Below are positions 45,938 to 55,488 of a stretch of 64,000 nucleotides of DNA, piece by piece (within the stretch, counting starts at the first letter, position 1; every line of letters begins with the position of its first letter). The notes beneath the pieces were generated by a model. The model had not been told where the DNA came from, did not search any database, and saw only the letters and a list, made by a program, of their open reading frames with translations. The DNA is taken from positions 62,001-126,000 of the forward strand of contig CAVXVZ010000008.1 in assembly GCA_963765375.1 (NCBI GenBank). Direction: 5' to 3'. Origin of the DNA: Roseiarcus sp963765375. GTDB taxonomy: Bacteria; Pseudomonadota; Alphaproteobacteria; Rhizobiales; Beijerinckiaceae. Both the position numbers and the translations under genes were made by a program.

Positions 45938-46179
45938 TATGTCACTGCCGAGAGAGGGGTCGCGACCTGCTCGAGCGGCTTGCGCTCAGCTGCGACGGCG
46001 TAGCGGCCGGCGACGAAGGCGGCGGCGAACATGAGGACGGCCGCGAAAACGTAGCCGCCGAAGACGCTCTGCCGCGACCCGCTTTCGATCAGCTTGCCGA
46101 AAACGACCGGCGCGGCGACGCCTCCGAGGCCGGTTCCGATAGCGTAGAAAATCGCGATGGTCAGTGCGCGGATTTCTAG
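45938..46179 (-). pseudogene. MFS transporter, C-terminal piece
   Basis: Minus-strand reading from the IS110 edge: EIRALTIAIFYAIGTGLGGV, APVVFGKLIESGSRQSVFGG and YVFAAVLMFAAAFVAGRYAV, stop at 45938. This is the last two membrane helices of the same MFS gene whose middle piece lies beyond the IS110 element (ending ETFPL) and whose N-terminus lies beyond the IS21 element. Confidence 0.8.
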
Positions 46180-46227
46180 ACTACATGTTCGCCTGAGATA
46201 GGGCGACCCGTCTCACAGTATGCAGGT

Positions 46228-47394
46228 TTGTCGAGGGTTGCGCCGGGCGTTTCGGCGCCGAGCCTCATGCATAGGAGACGGGTCTTGGACAAATCTATCA
46301 CATACGTGGGCCTTGACGTGCACAAGGATACGATCGCGGTCGCGCTTGCGGAGGCGGGCGCGCACAAGGACGTGCGCGAGTATGGCAAGGTCGCGAACAC
46401 AGCGACGGCCTTGAACGCTCTGGCAGCGAAGCTGTCGCGCGCTGGCAGCGAGCTACGGTTCTGTTATGAGGCCGGCCCTTGCGGCTATGGCATTCAACGG
46501 CAGTTGAGCCTGGCTGGGCATGGTTGCGTTGTCGTTGCTCCGTCGTTGATCCCACGCAAGCCGGGAGATCGGATCAAGACCGACCGGCGGGATGCGATCA
46601 ACCTCGCCAAGCTGCATCGCGCCGGTGAACTGACCGCTGTGTGGATTCCTGATCAGGCTCATGAGGCGATCCGCGATCTCGTACGCGCGCGCCTTGCGGC
46701 CGTCCGCATTCTACGCCAGGCCCGTTAGCAGCTCTCTGGCTTTCTCCTGCGTCATGGCCGTCACTACAATCGGCCGGCGTGGACATTGATGCACCGTCGC
46801 TGGATGGCCGGACTGAGATTCGAGCAAGCGGCGCATCACATCGTGCTGGAAGACTGCATCGCCGCAGTTGAGGCGGCGACGGCGCGGCGAGATCGTCTGG
46901 AGGCCCATATCGAGGCGGCGCTGCCGGATTGGTCGCTGGCCCCAGTGGTGCGCGCCCTGCAAGCGCTACGCGGGATGGCCGTGGTCGCGGCGGCGACGCT
47001 GGTCGCCGAACTCGGCGACATCACCCGCTTCGCCAATCCCCGCCAGCTCATGGCGTATCTCGGTCTGGTTCCGTCCGAGCGCTCCAGCGGCGCCACACGA
47101 CGCCAAGGCGGCATCACGAAAGCCGGGAATGGCGCGGCCCGGCGAATGCTAATCGAGGCTGCCTGGAGTTATCGGTTCCCGGCGCGCATCAGCCGGGAGC
47201 AACTGCTGCGCCAGGAGGGTCTGGCCAAGCCGATCCGCGACACCGCGTGGAAGGCGCAAGAAAGGCTGTGTCGGCGCTATCGCAAGCTCGCCCGGGCGGG
47301 AAAATCACCCACTGTGGTCACGACCGCGATCGCTCGAGAACTGGCGGGCTTTGCCTGGGCGATCGCCAAGCACGTTCAGGTCGTGGGCGCGTGA
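46228..47394 (+). pseudogene. IS110-family transposase with an internal amber stop
   Basis: The frame encodes KSITYVGLDVHKDTIAVALA (DEDD-type N-terminal domain), KTDRRDAINLAKLHRAGELT, then TAG at 46726-46728. In the same frame it resumes QLSGFLLRHGRHYNRPAWTL and LRFEQAAHHIVLEDCIAAVE, and the C-terminal transposase domain MAYLGLVPSERSSGATRRQG. Only this one codon (a likely glutamine) breaks the protein. Confidence 0.9.
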
Positions 47395-47720
47395 TGCGCT
47401 GAGATCGATGACGGACATCACGAAAAGGAGGTCATCGCCGACAACGCATCTATCCAAAGCCGAGCAAGGCTGGAGGCACGGTCACGGCCAGGAGAACCCT
47501 CGCGTCCACTATCAGCCGGATATCATCCGACGCTGGCGCCTAGACAGAGGAAGCTCCGCGACGCATCACCGGTCCGGCGGTATCCAACCCGCGCATCAGA
47601 GCATGATCAACCGTCGTTTTGATGATCGTGCCTCCTGCCCTGCTCAGCCGCGGCCATTCTGAACCGCTCGCGCGCGAGCAACGCATTCTTGTGCCTGCTA
47701 CTTGAAACGGCGAACATGAG
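47395..47720. other. 3' non-coding part of the IS110 element
   Basis: About 325 bases between the transposase stop and the right boundary. In IS110 elements such a non-coding end can encode the bridge RNA that pairs with target and donor DNA; no structure was verified here. Confidence 0.4.
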
Positions 47721-48704
47721 AGTGGGAAGGTCTCGCTGACCGTGAGATACGCCGCGCTTCCTGCAGGAGAGGCGACAAAGAACACGATCATCCAGCCGAT
47801 GGTCTGGGTGGCGGCCGAAAGAAGATCCCGCTCGAAGGCGACGCCGACGGCGATCAAAAGCAGGCCTGAGAGCGCATAGGTCACGGAGACATTAGGCGCC
47901 GCCCATGGGTGTGGAATAGACGCCCGAGAACGACCGGCCCGAGGAAATTCCCGAGCGCGAAGGGCAGAATGTACCACCGGACGTCACCGGCGCTGCGCCG
48001 CCATCAGCGTCAACCCGACGAAGGTTCTCATGCGGTGGCGCCGGAAGAGTGTGTCAAACACTTCCGCAAGCGGAGTATGGTCGCGCGAGCGCAGGCGAAT
48101 GGCGGCGCTGTCCGGGACTGGCAAGAGAAGCGCGCCATCGGCGCGAAACCGACCTTCGATTCCGGCGACGACGGCTTCGCCTTCCGCCTCCCGCCCGTGG
48201 ACCGCGAGCCAGCGCGGGCTCTCGGGAATCCACATGCGCATGAGAAAGACGACCACGCCGAGCGCCGCGCCGGTCAAGAAGGCAAGCCGCCATCCGAACT
48301 CCGGATAGATCAGCGCCGGGTTGAGCATCGCGACCGCGACCACAGCGCCGAGCGCCGACCCGACCCAGAACTGCCGTTGATCATCAGGTCGATATGGCCG
48401 CGGTAGCGCGCCGGGATCAGCTCCTGGATCGTCGAATTGATGGCGGCGTATTCTCCGCCGATGCCGCATCCAGTGAAGAAACGAAACAGGAAGAAGGAGA
48501 AGCCGTTCCATGACAGCCCAGTGAGCGCGGTCGCGCTAAGGTACACGGCGATTGTGATGAAGAAGAGCTTCTTGCGCCCCAGCCGGTCAGTCAGCCAGCC
48601 GAAAAAGGGCGCGCCCAGGACCGCCCCGCTAAGGTAGGCGCTCCCGGCGACCCCGACCTCGAGATCGGAGAAACGAAGCGCCGGGCTTTGTTTCAATGCC
48701 GCAT
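47721..48704 (-). pseudogene. MFS transporter, middle piece with frameshifts
   Basis: From the IS21 edge leftward: AALKQSPALRFSDLEVGVAG, GRKKLFFITIAVYLSATALT (MFS loop 2-3 motif), FRFFTGCGIGGEYAAINSTI and IPARYRGHIDLMINGS. A frameshift follows, then FWVGSALGAVVAVAMLNPAL, GWRLAFLTGAALGVVVFLMR, IPESPRWLAVHGREAEGEAV, another shift, and ATQTIGWMIVFFVASPAGSA to SETFPL. The pattern fits sugar/organic-acid MFS transporters. At least two frameshifts plus two IS insertions. Confidence 0.85.
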
Positions 48705-48887
48705 GCGAATTCCGAGGCAATCCGGCCGGGGATTCCGATTTGATGTCGGCCACCGTTCCGATTTGATTCCGGCCACCATTCCGAAATGAAGCCGGCCACC
48801 TGAGCCGGTCACGGCCTCACCGTTTGCTCCCCGCGGTTCAGCAACTGCGGCACTCCTGCTTCGTCGATGATCGACGAGGAGATTGGG

Positions 48888-49053
48888 ATGCCGGCGAAGC
48901 GGGAACTGAGCATGCGACAATTGCGACATCTATTGCGACTTCACCATGATGGGGTGAGCGCGCGCGAGATCGGGCGGCGTCTGGGCGTGGCGCGCAGCAC
49001 GATCCAGGACAATCTGAAACGGGCGGCGGCGGCCGGGCTCAAATGGCCGCTAG
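48888..49053 (+). pseudogene. IS21 IstA transposase, N-terminal piece
   Basis: MPAKRELSMRQLRHLLRLHH and EIGRRLGVARSTIQDNLKRA give the N-terminal helix-turn-helix, ending GLKWPL at the CTAG where IS701 inserted. The frame resumes exactly as ADDVTEEALELQLF at 52113 beyond the nested elements. Confidence 0.88.
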
Positions 49054-50533
49054 TTTTACTGTGTCATAAACATTTGAGGTGATGGTTTCGATTCACGCCT
49101 GATTCGGAGGGGCTGGTGGATCGAAGCGCAGAGGGAGCTGGGAACGAATCTCGGTTAGCGTCTTATTTGGAGCACTTGGCGTCGAGCTTGGGGCACGCGG
49201 ATCGGCGCGCGCCATTTGGCTCCTACTGCAAAGGGCTTATCCTTCCCGGCGAGCGCAAGAGCGTCGAGCCGATTGCAGCCCGCGTCGAGCCCAGCCGGGT
49301 TCAAGGCGCGCATCAATCGCTGCACCATTTTGTCGCGAACGCCGATTGGTCGCAGGAGGCCCTGCTGCGGCAGGTTCGAACCTTTGTTCTGCCTGCGATC
49401 GAAAAGAGCGGCGGAGTAAGAGCTTGGATCGTCGACGACACGGGATTCCCGAAGAAGGGCGTTCATTCCGTTGGCGTCGCCCGGCAGTATTGCGGGCAAC
49501 TCGGCAAGCAGGACAATTGTCAGATTGCGGTGTCGTTGTCGGTCGCCAACGAGCACGCGAGCCTGCCGATCGCCTTTCGGCTCTATCTTCCCGAGGATTG
49601 GGCGGCCGATCCAGTTCGCCGGGCCAGAGCCGGCGTGCCCGAGGACGTCGTCTTCAAGACCAAACCGCAAATTGCGCTCGACCAGATCCGCGCCGCGCGC
49701 GCCGAGGGCGTGCCGGAAGGGGTGGTGTTGGCGGACGCCGGTTACGGGATCAACACGGCGTTCCGAGCGGCGCTGACGCGCATGGGCCTGACTTATGTCG
49801 TCGGCGTTCAGTCGTCGGTCCGGCTTTGGCCGCCGGGAGCGGGTCCGCTCCCGCCCAAGGCATGGACCGGGCAAGGTCGACCCCCGACGCTGATGCGGCG
49901 CGACGCGCAGAATCAGCCTCAGTCGGCCAAGCAACTCGCCAAGTCGCTGCCGGCTGACGCCTGGCGGGACGTCGCATGGCGCGAAGGCGTCGACAAAACG
50001 CTTCGTTCCCGCTTCGCCGCCGTGCGGGTTAGGCCCGCGCATCGCGACTACTGGCGTTCGCACCCCTATGCGGAAGAGTGGCTGCTCGTCGAATGGCCGC
50101 AGGACGAAAGCGCGCCGACCAAATACTGGCTCTCGACCCTGGCTGCGGATACAGCCCTCGCGAGGCTCGTGGAAACTGCCAAACTGCGCTGGCGGATCGA
50201 GCGCGACTATCAGGAACTCAAGCAGGAACTGGGCCTCGATCACTATGAAGGTCGAGGCTGGCGAGGCTTTCACCATCACATGGCGCTCTGCGTCGCAGCA
50301 TACGGATTCCTGGTCTCCGAACGGAGTTTGATTCCCCCCTCAGACGACAAAACCCTCGTCATCAAAACGTCTGACCTATCCAACGGTTTTCGACCCCGCG
50401 GATCCCCCGATCCGAGCAGAACGCCACGTCAAATCGTCCATCACAAGCATCCGCATTAGGTTGGCCCGAAGTATCGCCCGGCGACTGCCCCGATGCCCCT
50501 GTTGCCAAAGAGCCAACTTGTGACACAGTAAGA
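49054..50533 (+). mobile_element. IS701-family insertion sequence nested in IS21 istA
   Basis: A 1480-bp element with ends TTTTACTGTGTCATAA (left) and TCTTACTGTGTCACAAG (inward from right), flanked by CTAG at 49050-49053 and 50534-50537. The 4-bp YTAR-type target matches the family. One transposase gene, apparently intact. Confidence 0.9.
49116..50459 (+). CDS. IS701-family transposase
   Basis: A 447-residue DDE transposase: LHHFVANADWSQEALLRQVR, WIVDDTGFPKKGVHSVGVAR (first Asp), QIAVSLSVANEHASLPIAFR, VVLADAGYGINTAFRAALTR (second Asp) and LRWRIERDYQELKQELGLDH (Glu, with YREK-like motif). The start is a GTG; an ATG further in is not conserved. Intact. Confidence 0.93.
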   Translation: MDRSAEGAGNESRLASYLEHLASSLGHADRRAPFGSYCKGLILPGERKSVEPIAARVEPSRVQGAHQSLHHFVANADWSQEALLRQVRTFVLPAIEKSGGVRAWIVDDTGFPKKGVHSVGVARQYCGQLGKQDNCQIAVSLSVANEHASLPIAFRLYLPEDWAADPVRRARAGVPEDVVFKTKPQIALDQIRAARAEGVPEGVVLADAGYGINTAFRAALTRMGLTYVVGVQSSVRLWPPGAGPLPPKAWTGQGRPPTLMRRDAQNQPQSAKQLAKSLPADAWRDVAWREGVDKTLRSRFAAVRVRPAHRDYWRSHPYAEEWLLVEWPQDESAPTKYWLSTLAADTALARLVETAKLRWRIERDYQELKQELGLDHYEGRGWRGFHHHMALCVAAYGFLVSERSLIPPSDDKTLVIKTSDLSNGFRPRGSPDPSRTPRQIVHHKHPH

Positions 50534-50537
50534 CTAG

Positions 50538-52109
50538 GAGCCTGTCTGCTTAATCCCGGCGAGCTGGGATTTGAACCGCTCAAGCCAGTCGGAGAGCCGG
50601 ATGCAGCAAATTCGCGCATCCGGTTTGATGTAAGGGTGGAAGCTTTGCGGCCATCGTTCGTTGCACCGTTTCCGAGGTGGCGAAGCTCAGCCGGTTGCGA
50701 GTGCGGCAAGGGACGGGGTCCGCCCCTGGGCGAGCTTCAAGATATTGTGGGCGAGGCAGACGAGGCCCCACTCGTTGGCGACCTTCTCGACGCCGCGCAA
50801 GAGAAACTGACGGAAGCCGCGCGCCTGCTTGATCTGTCCGAACACCGGCTCGGGCAGCTGCTTTCTTAAGCGGTAGGGGCTGGAGTGCCCGCCGGCCTTG
50901 ATTCTTTCGCGCATGGCGGCGACGCGGGCGCCGCCGCCTTCTCCTTCCCCGGCGTGCTTGGCCCGCCCCGGCGCGATATAGGCGTCGATCTCGCGTTCCT
51001 CCATCGCCGCAAGGTTGGCGTCGGAGCAATAGCCCGCGTCCGCCGACAGTTGCGTCGGCTTCTTGCCCAGATTGGCTTCGATGGCGTCGGCGATCGGCGC
51101 CAATTGATGTTGATCGCTCTGCTTCGCGTCGAGGCCGTGGGCGACGATCACCTGCGCCGTCGCGTCGACCGCCGCCTGCGCATTGTAGCCCTGGATGAAG
51201 CCGTCCTTGGTTTTCATGATGCGGCTTTCGGGATCGGTGAAGTTCTTCTGCGCTTTGGGGTCAGGCTCTTCGGATGGCGGGGCGGCGGGCTTGCCCGGTT
51301 TCTTGCGGCCCTCGGCTTGTCGCCGCTCCTCGGCCTCGGCCTGCGCTTTGGCCTTGGCCGCCGCGGCCGCTTTCGCCTCGGCCTCCAATTCGGCCTTCGC
51401 CGCCCGGATCTTCTCGGCGCGCTTCTTCTTGTCGGCAACCCATTTGGGCAGCTCCTCGCCGCTCTTGTCGCGGCCGAAGGCTCTGTCTTCCTCGGCGTCC
51501 GCAGCCTCGGCTGCGCTCAGCCACCGATCGACCTCGGCCTCGAGCTCCGCCGCACGCTTCTCCATGCGCTCGTAGCTCATCGCCTTGTGCTTGGAGGCGT
51601 TCGCCTTGATCTTCGTCCCGTCGAGCGCGACATGGCCGAGCTTCACAAATCCCGCCTGTTCGCACAGCTTGAGAACTTGCCCGAACAGTCCCGCAAGCGC
51701 CTTCAAGTGCCGCTTGCGGAAGTCGGAGACGGTGCGAAAATCCGGCGGATCGAGCCCGACAATGCTCATGAAGTCGACCCGTTCGCGCGTCGCCTTGGCG
51801 ATCCGGCGCGACGAGTAGACGCCGTGACAATAGCCGTACAGCAACAGCGCCGTCATCATCGCCGGGTCAAACGGCGGCTGCCCGCGCTCGCTCGCATACC
51901 CGGATTCGATCTCACCAAGGTCGAGATGCTCGAGCACAAGCGCCAAAATGAAGCGAGCCAGATGGTCCTCGCCGACAAAGTCCTGCACGCTCGGCGGCAA
52001 CAACAGCGGCTGATCGATCGTCCAGGGCCGGAAGGTCTTGCTCATAAGCAAGCAGAATCCAATTCGCGCAAACGCCGCCACCAAAATCCGCCATTTCTCG
52101 GACAGGCTC
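50538..52109 (-). mobile_element. IS1182-family insertion sequence, copy 2 (inverted)
   Basis: Same 1572-bp length and ends as copy 1 (GAGCCTGTC outward repeats), flanked by CTAG at 50534-50537 and 52110-52113. It uses the CTAG created by the IS701 insertion, so it entered after IS701. A few substitutions separate the two copies. Confidence 0.92.
50687..52045 (-). CDS. IS1182-family transposase, copy 2
   Basis: Nearly identical to the gene at 32167-33525: MSKTFRPWTIDQPLLLPPSV, GHVALDGTKIKANAS, LSADAGYCSDANL. Seen differences include HLDLGEIESGYASERG for HLNLGEIEAAYASERG and SAAEAADAEED for SAAAAADAEED. Intact; the upstream extension to 52126 reads into IS21 sequence and is not part of the gene. 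Confidence 0.95.
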   Translation of the reverse strand: MSKTFRPWTIDQPLLLPPSVQDFVGEDHLARFILALVLEHLDLGEIESGYASERGQPPFDPAMMTALLLYGYCHGVYSSRRIAKATRERVDFMSIVGLDPPDFRTVSDFRKRHLKALAGLFGQVLKLCEQAGFVKLGHVALDGTKIKANASKHKAMSYERMEKRAAELEAEVDRWLSAAEAADAEEDRAFGRDKSGEELPKWVADKKKRAEKIRAAKAELEAEAKAAAAAKAKAQAEAEERRQAEGRKKPGKPAAPPSEEPDPKAQKNFTDPESRIMKTKDGFIQGYNAQAAVDATAQVIVAHGLDAKQSDQHQLAPIADAIEANLGKKPTQLSADAGYCSDANLAAMEEREIDAYIAPGRAKHAGEGEGGGARVAAMRERIKAGGHSSPYRLRKQLPEPVFGQIKQARGFRQFLLRGVEKVANEWGLVCLAHNILKLAQGRTPSLAALATG

Positions 52110-52112
52110 CTA

Positions 52113-53528
52113 GCCGACGACGTCACCGAGGAGGCTCTGGAACTCCAGCTCTTTGGGCGCGCCGCGATTGCGACCGGCCGGCGGCGGCGGGTCGAACCGG
52201 ACTGGGCGGCCTTGGCGCGCGAACTGAAGCGGCCTGGCGTGACGATGATGATCCTCTGGGAGGAATACCGAGAGGTCCAGCCCGAGGGCTACGGCTACAG
52301 CCGGTTCTGCGATCTGCTTCGTGGTTTTGAACGACGCCTGACGCCGGTGATGCGCCAACACCATGTCGCCGGCGAGAAGGCGTTCGTGGACTATTCGGGC
52401 AAGCGGATCGGGATCGCTGATCCGAGGACGGGCGAAATCCGCGAGGCGGAGATTTTCGTCGGCGTGCTCGGCGCCTCGAACCTCACCTATGCCGAGGCGG
52501 CGTGGACGCAACAACTGCCGGATTGGACCGGCGCGCATGTGCGCATGTTCCGCTTTTTCGGCGGCGCGCCGAAGCTGCTGGTTCCCGACAATCTGAAAAG
52601 CGGGGTCAACAAGGCCTCGTTCTACGACCCCGAGATCAACCGCACTTACGGCGCGATGGCGTCGCATTATTCGGTCGGCGTCCTGCCGGCGCGGCCGGGA
52701 AAGCCACGGGACAAGGCGAAGGTCGAGGCCGGGGTCAGATTTGCGCAGACCTATATTCTCGGACGGTTGCGCCGGCTGACCTTCTTCTCGCTCGCCGAAT
52801 GCAACGAGGCGATCGCGCTCGTCATGCAACGCATGAACGAGCGTCCCATGCGCAACCTCGGCCTGAGCCGTCGCGAGCTGTTCGAGAAGATCGAGCGCGA
52901 CGCCCTCATCGCCTTGCCCGCCGACGATTGGGAGTTCGCGGAATGGCGGCGCGCGCGGGTCAATCTCGACTATCACATCGAGGTCCATGACTTTCTGTAT
53001 TCGGTTCCACACGCGCTCATCCGCGCCGAGGTTGAGGTGCGGATCGCCGCGCGCACGGTCGAGATCTTCCATCGCGGTCAGCGCGTCGGCGTCCACCAAC
53101 GCCGCTACATGGGCCGCAAGCACGGCACGGACCCCGACCACATGCCCAGCTCCCACCGGCGTTACGCCGAGTGGACGCCGGATCGGTTCCGCCGCTGGGC
53201 CGGCAAGATCGGGCCGAACACCGAAGGCTTGATCAGCGCGGTGCTCGCCAGCCGGCCGCATCCCGAACAGGGGGTCCGCACCTGCCTGGGCATCCTGCGC
53301 TCTTATCGCGGCCTCGACCCGGCCCGCGTCGAGGCGGTGTCGGCCCACGCCGTCGAACTGGGCGTCCTCAATTGCAAGGGCGTCGCCTCCCTCCTCGCCC
53401 GTAAGCGCGACGCGGCGGCCAATGACAGCCGTCCGGCCACGCTCTTCGACCACGCCAATCTGCGCGTCCCGGCTACTACCATTGAGAGGAAATCCTCATG
53501 CTCGCTCATCCCACACTCGACCAACTGA
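52113..53528 (+). pseudogene. IS21 IstA transposase, main piece
   Basis: Resumes ADDVTEEALELQLFGRAAIA and contains the DDE core: GEKAFVDYSGKRIGIADPRT, KLLVPDNLKSGVNKASFYDP and KPRDKAKVEAGVRFAQTYIL. The C-terminal domain (VPHALIRAEVEVRIAARTVE) is complete. Separated from its helix-turn-helix by 3060 bp of nested elements; it overlaps istB by 31 bases. Confidence 0.9.
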
Positions 53529-54232
53529 ACGCCCTCGGTCTCTACGGCTTGGCCAAAGGGTTCAAGGAACTGGAACACAAACCGGAGGTGCGTGGCCTCG
53601 ATCACGCCGAATGGCTCGGCCTGCTACTCGAATACGAGCTGACGCTGCGCCGGCAGAAGCAGTTCGAAACGCGCGCCAGGGTCGCCCGCCTGCGTCATCC
53701 CGCCAGCGTCGAGGACGTCAACTATCAAAGTCCTCGCGGGCTCGACCGCGCGCTATTCCTCAAGCTCGCCGCCTGCGACTGGATCGCGGAGCGCCGCAAT
53801 TTGCTTGTGACGGGGGCGTCCGGTTTGGGCAAAAGTTGGTTAGCTTGTGCTCTCGGCCACAAGGCTTGCCGAGAGAACATGTCCGTCCTTTACACCCGCA
53901 TGCCCCGGCTCTTCGCCGATCTGGCCATCGCCCATGGGGATGCGCGCTACGCCAGGCTCCTGCGCTCCCTGGCGCGCGTCAAACTGCTGATTCTCGATGA
54001 TTGGGGCCCCGAAGCGCTCACGCCCAATCAAGCGCGCGATCTGCTCGAAATCGTCGAGGATCGCTACGACAAAGGCTCGCTCATCATCACCAGCCAGGTT
54101 CCCGTGGACCGCTGGCACGATCTGATCGGCATCCCAACGCTCGCCGACGCCATCCTCGACCGCGTCATCCACAACGCCTATCGCATCGAGCTGGCCGGCG
54201 AGAGCTTGCGCAAGCGGCATTCAACACCGTGA
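53498..54232 (+). CDS. istB: IS21-family helper ATPase IstB
   Basis: A 244-residue AAA ATPase: LVTGASGLGKSWLACALGHK (Walker A), LLILDDWGPEALTPNQARD (Walker B) and ITSQVPVDRWHDLIGIPTLA. GAGAGGAAATCC precedes the ATG. Intact although its partner istA is broken. Confidence 0.95.
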   Translation: MLAHPTLDQLNALGLYGLAKGFKELEHKPEVRGLDHAEWLGLLLEYELTLRRQKQFETRARVARLRHPASVEDVNYQSPRGLDRALFLKLAACDWIAERRNLLVTGASGLGKSWLACALGHKACRENMSVLYTRMPRLFADLAIAHGDARYARLLRSLARVKLLILDDWGPEALTPNQARDLLEIVEDRYDKGSLIITSQVPVDRWHDLIGIPTLADAILDRVIHNAYRIELAGESLRKRHSTP

Positions 54233-54563
54233 AATCGGCCCGCGCGCGATGGCGGGCTCACCGAACCCTCGGCGCGACAAGGCGGTGGACAACGACGGGC
54301 TACGCTACAGCGCAATGGAAAGCGCGCTCCGCCCGTCGTTGCCAACCGCCACCCGGGCCGACCCTCACGAACCGAAACTTCTTCTCATTTTGCGGAGGCC
54401 CAAATCCATGCCCGCTTGACCAATCCAGCCAAGCAAAACATCATCACTTCGATCCGCGGAAGCAGACGCCCGGTGGCCGACATCAAATCGGAACCCCGGC
54501 CGGCTTCAAATCGGAATCAGTGGCCGGCTTCCTATTGGAATGCGTGGCCGGCTTCGTCGGTAT

Positions 54564-54690
54564 CCGCATCATACGCAGCCACCGAGCCCGCGAGCGTGAC
54601 TTCGAGCCCGTCGAGAATCCAGGTGATGCCCAACGCCGCGATAACCAGGACATGGAAACGTTGAGACTATGATGCGGAGGTGGATTTTGC
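54564..54690 (-). pseudogene. MFS transporter, N-terminal piece
   Basis: The minus strand reads RFHVLVIAALGITWILDGLE and VTLAGSVAAYDA, the first transmembrane helix and the D-G-x-E/D loop typical of the sugar-porter-like MFS. Removing the IS21 element and one CCGCAT copy joins AAYDA to ALKQSPALRF in frame. An in-frame TAG lies a few codons upstream of RFHVL, so the 5' end is damaged as well. Confidence 0.75.
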
Positions 54691-54814
54691 CGTCGACATA
54701 GCAATGACCCGCCTATCAATGCGCCGGGTCTCCGTCTGGGTGAAGCGAGATCACAACCGAAAGGCAGCAGCATGGCGTTTCGCCATCTGCCCAATTTGTT
54801 CAACGCTGGCTAGC

Positions 54815-55007
54815 GAGTTCGAGCGTTGTTCGCGATTTGCTCGCTAATCAGCGGGGAAAGGCGCTGCGTCTCATCGACACGACCCGCGCACGAGAGCCCC
54901 AGGAACTGATCGGGAAGGCCAGCTACGGGGCGAGGGCAGTCATCTATCCCGGTACGAGCTCGACCGACTTTGAAGGCTGGAAAGGCTATCTGCTTCGCAC
55001 GATATAA
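54815..55007 (+). pseudogene. Unassigned 3' gene fragment
   Basis: The plus strand reads VVRDLLANQRGKALRLIDTT, EPQELIGKASYGARAVIYPG and STDFEGWKGYLLRTI before a stop at 55007. It looks like the C-terminus of a real protein, but no start is present and no family is recognised. Confidence 0.35.
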
Positions 55008-55079
55008 GACAGGCTGACGAACCCGATGAACGATTGTTGGGGGCACGGGAAACTCGCGGGAATTAGTATCAGGTTCAGG

Positions 55080-55385
55080 TTATAGCCCCCGGGCCGGGCG
55101 AGGAACGGCGCCCCCCGCCGTTGCCGATAGCGGAGGATCATTACCCGTTTGAAGCACCCCGCTCACGGCGCCGAAGGCGTTGCCATTGTTCGGGTCAACA
55201 GTTCCGGAATAAGGCGCGGTGATCGGGACTTGGTTGCTGACGGCGATCGTAGCGTCGTTCGCCTGCAGCGCAATATGGATAGAGACAACGTTGAGGTCTC
55301 CGCGGTTGTGATGATAAACCCCGGAGCCGTACGCATAGATGCGTGAAGGGATTTCGACGTCAATGGGAAGAGACGCCAAGGTCAC
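55080..55385 (-). CDS. Hypothetical protein
   Basis: A 101-codon frame: MTLASLPIDVEIPSRIYAYG, SGVYHHNRGDLNVVSIHIAL and VSNQVPITAPYSGTVDPNNG. The composition (Ser/Thr/Asn/Val-rich, few Arg) is like that of extracytoplasmic beta-rich proteins and unlike shadow frames. No ribosome site of note. It may be an internal segment of a once longer gene. Confidence 0.45.
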   Translation of the reverse strand: MTLASLPIDVEIPSRIYAYGSGVYHHNRGDLNVVSIHIALQANDATIAVSNQVPITAPYSGTVDPNNGNAFGAVSGVLQTGNDPPLSATAGGAVPRPARGL

Positions 55386-55488
55386 GCTTTGGTACGGTCC
55401 CGGGGTTCCTCAATAGTTACGCTGCCGACATAAGTCGAATCGGCAAACTCCCGCTCCGCTGCTTGGGCCTGATGTAGCGTGGCGCTAA

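Larger units (their letters stand above)
46180..47720 (+). mobile_element. IS110-family insertion sequence with inactivated transposase
   Basis: The ends contain a short inverted repeat, CATGTTCGCC at about 46184 and its complement at about 47709-47719, and interrupt the MFS gene between ETFPL and EIRAL. Exact boundaries are uncertain by a few bases. Family members insert with little or no target duplication, consistent with what is seen. Confidence 0.8.
48705..54563 (+). mobile_element. IS21-family insertion sequence carrying nested IS701 and IS1182
   Basis: Terminal sequences GCGAATTCCGAGGCAATCC (left) and ATACCGACGAAGCCGGCC (inward from right) are followed at both ends by repeated TTCCGATTTGA(T/A)G-type transposase sites. 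The 6-bp direct repeat CCGCAT flanks the element (48699-48704 and 54564-54569). Its own length is about 2.8 kb; the other ~3.06 kb are an IS701 and an IS1182 inserted in istA. It interrupts an MFS gene. Confidence 0.85.
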
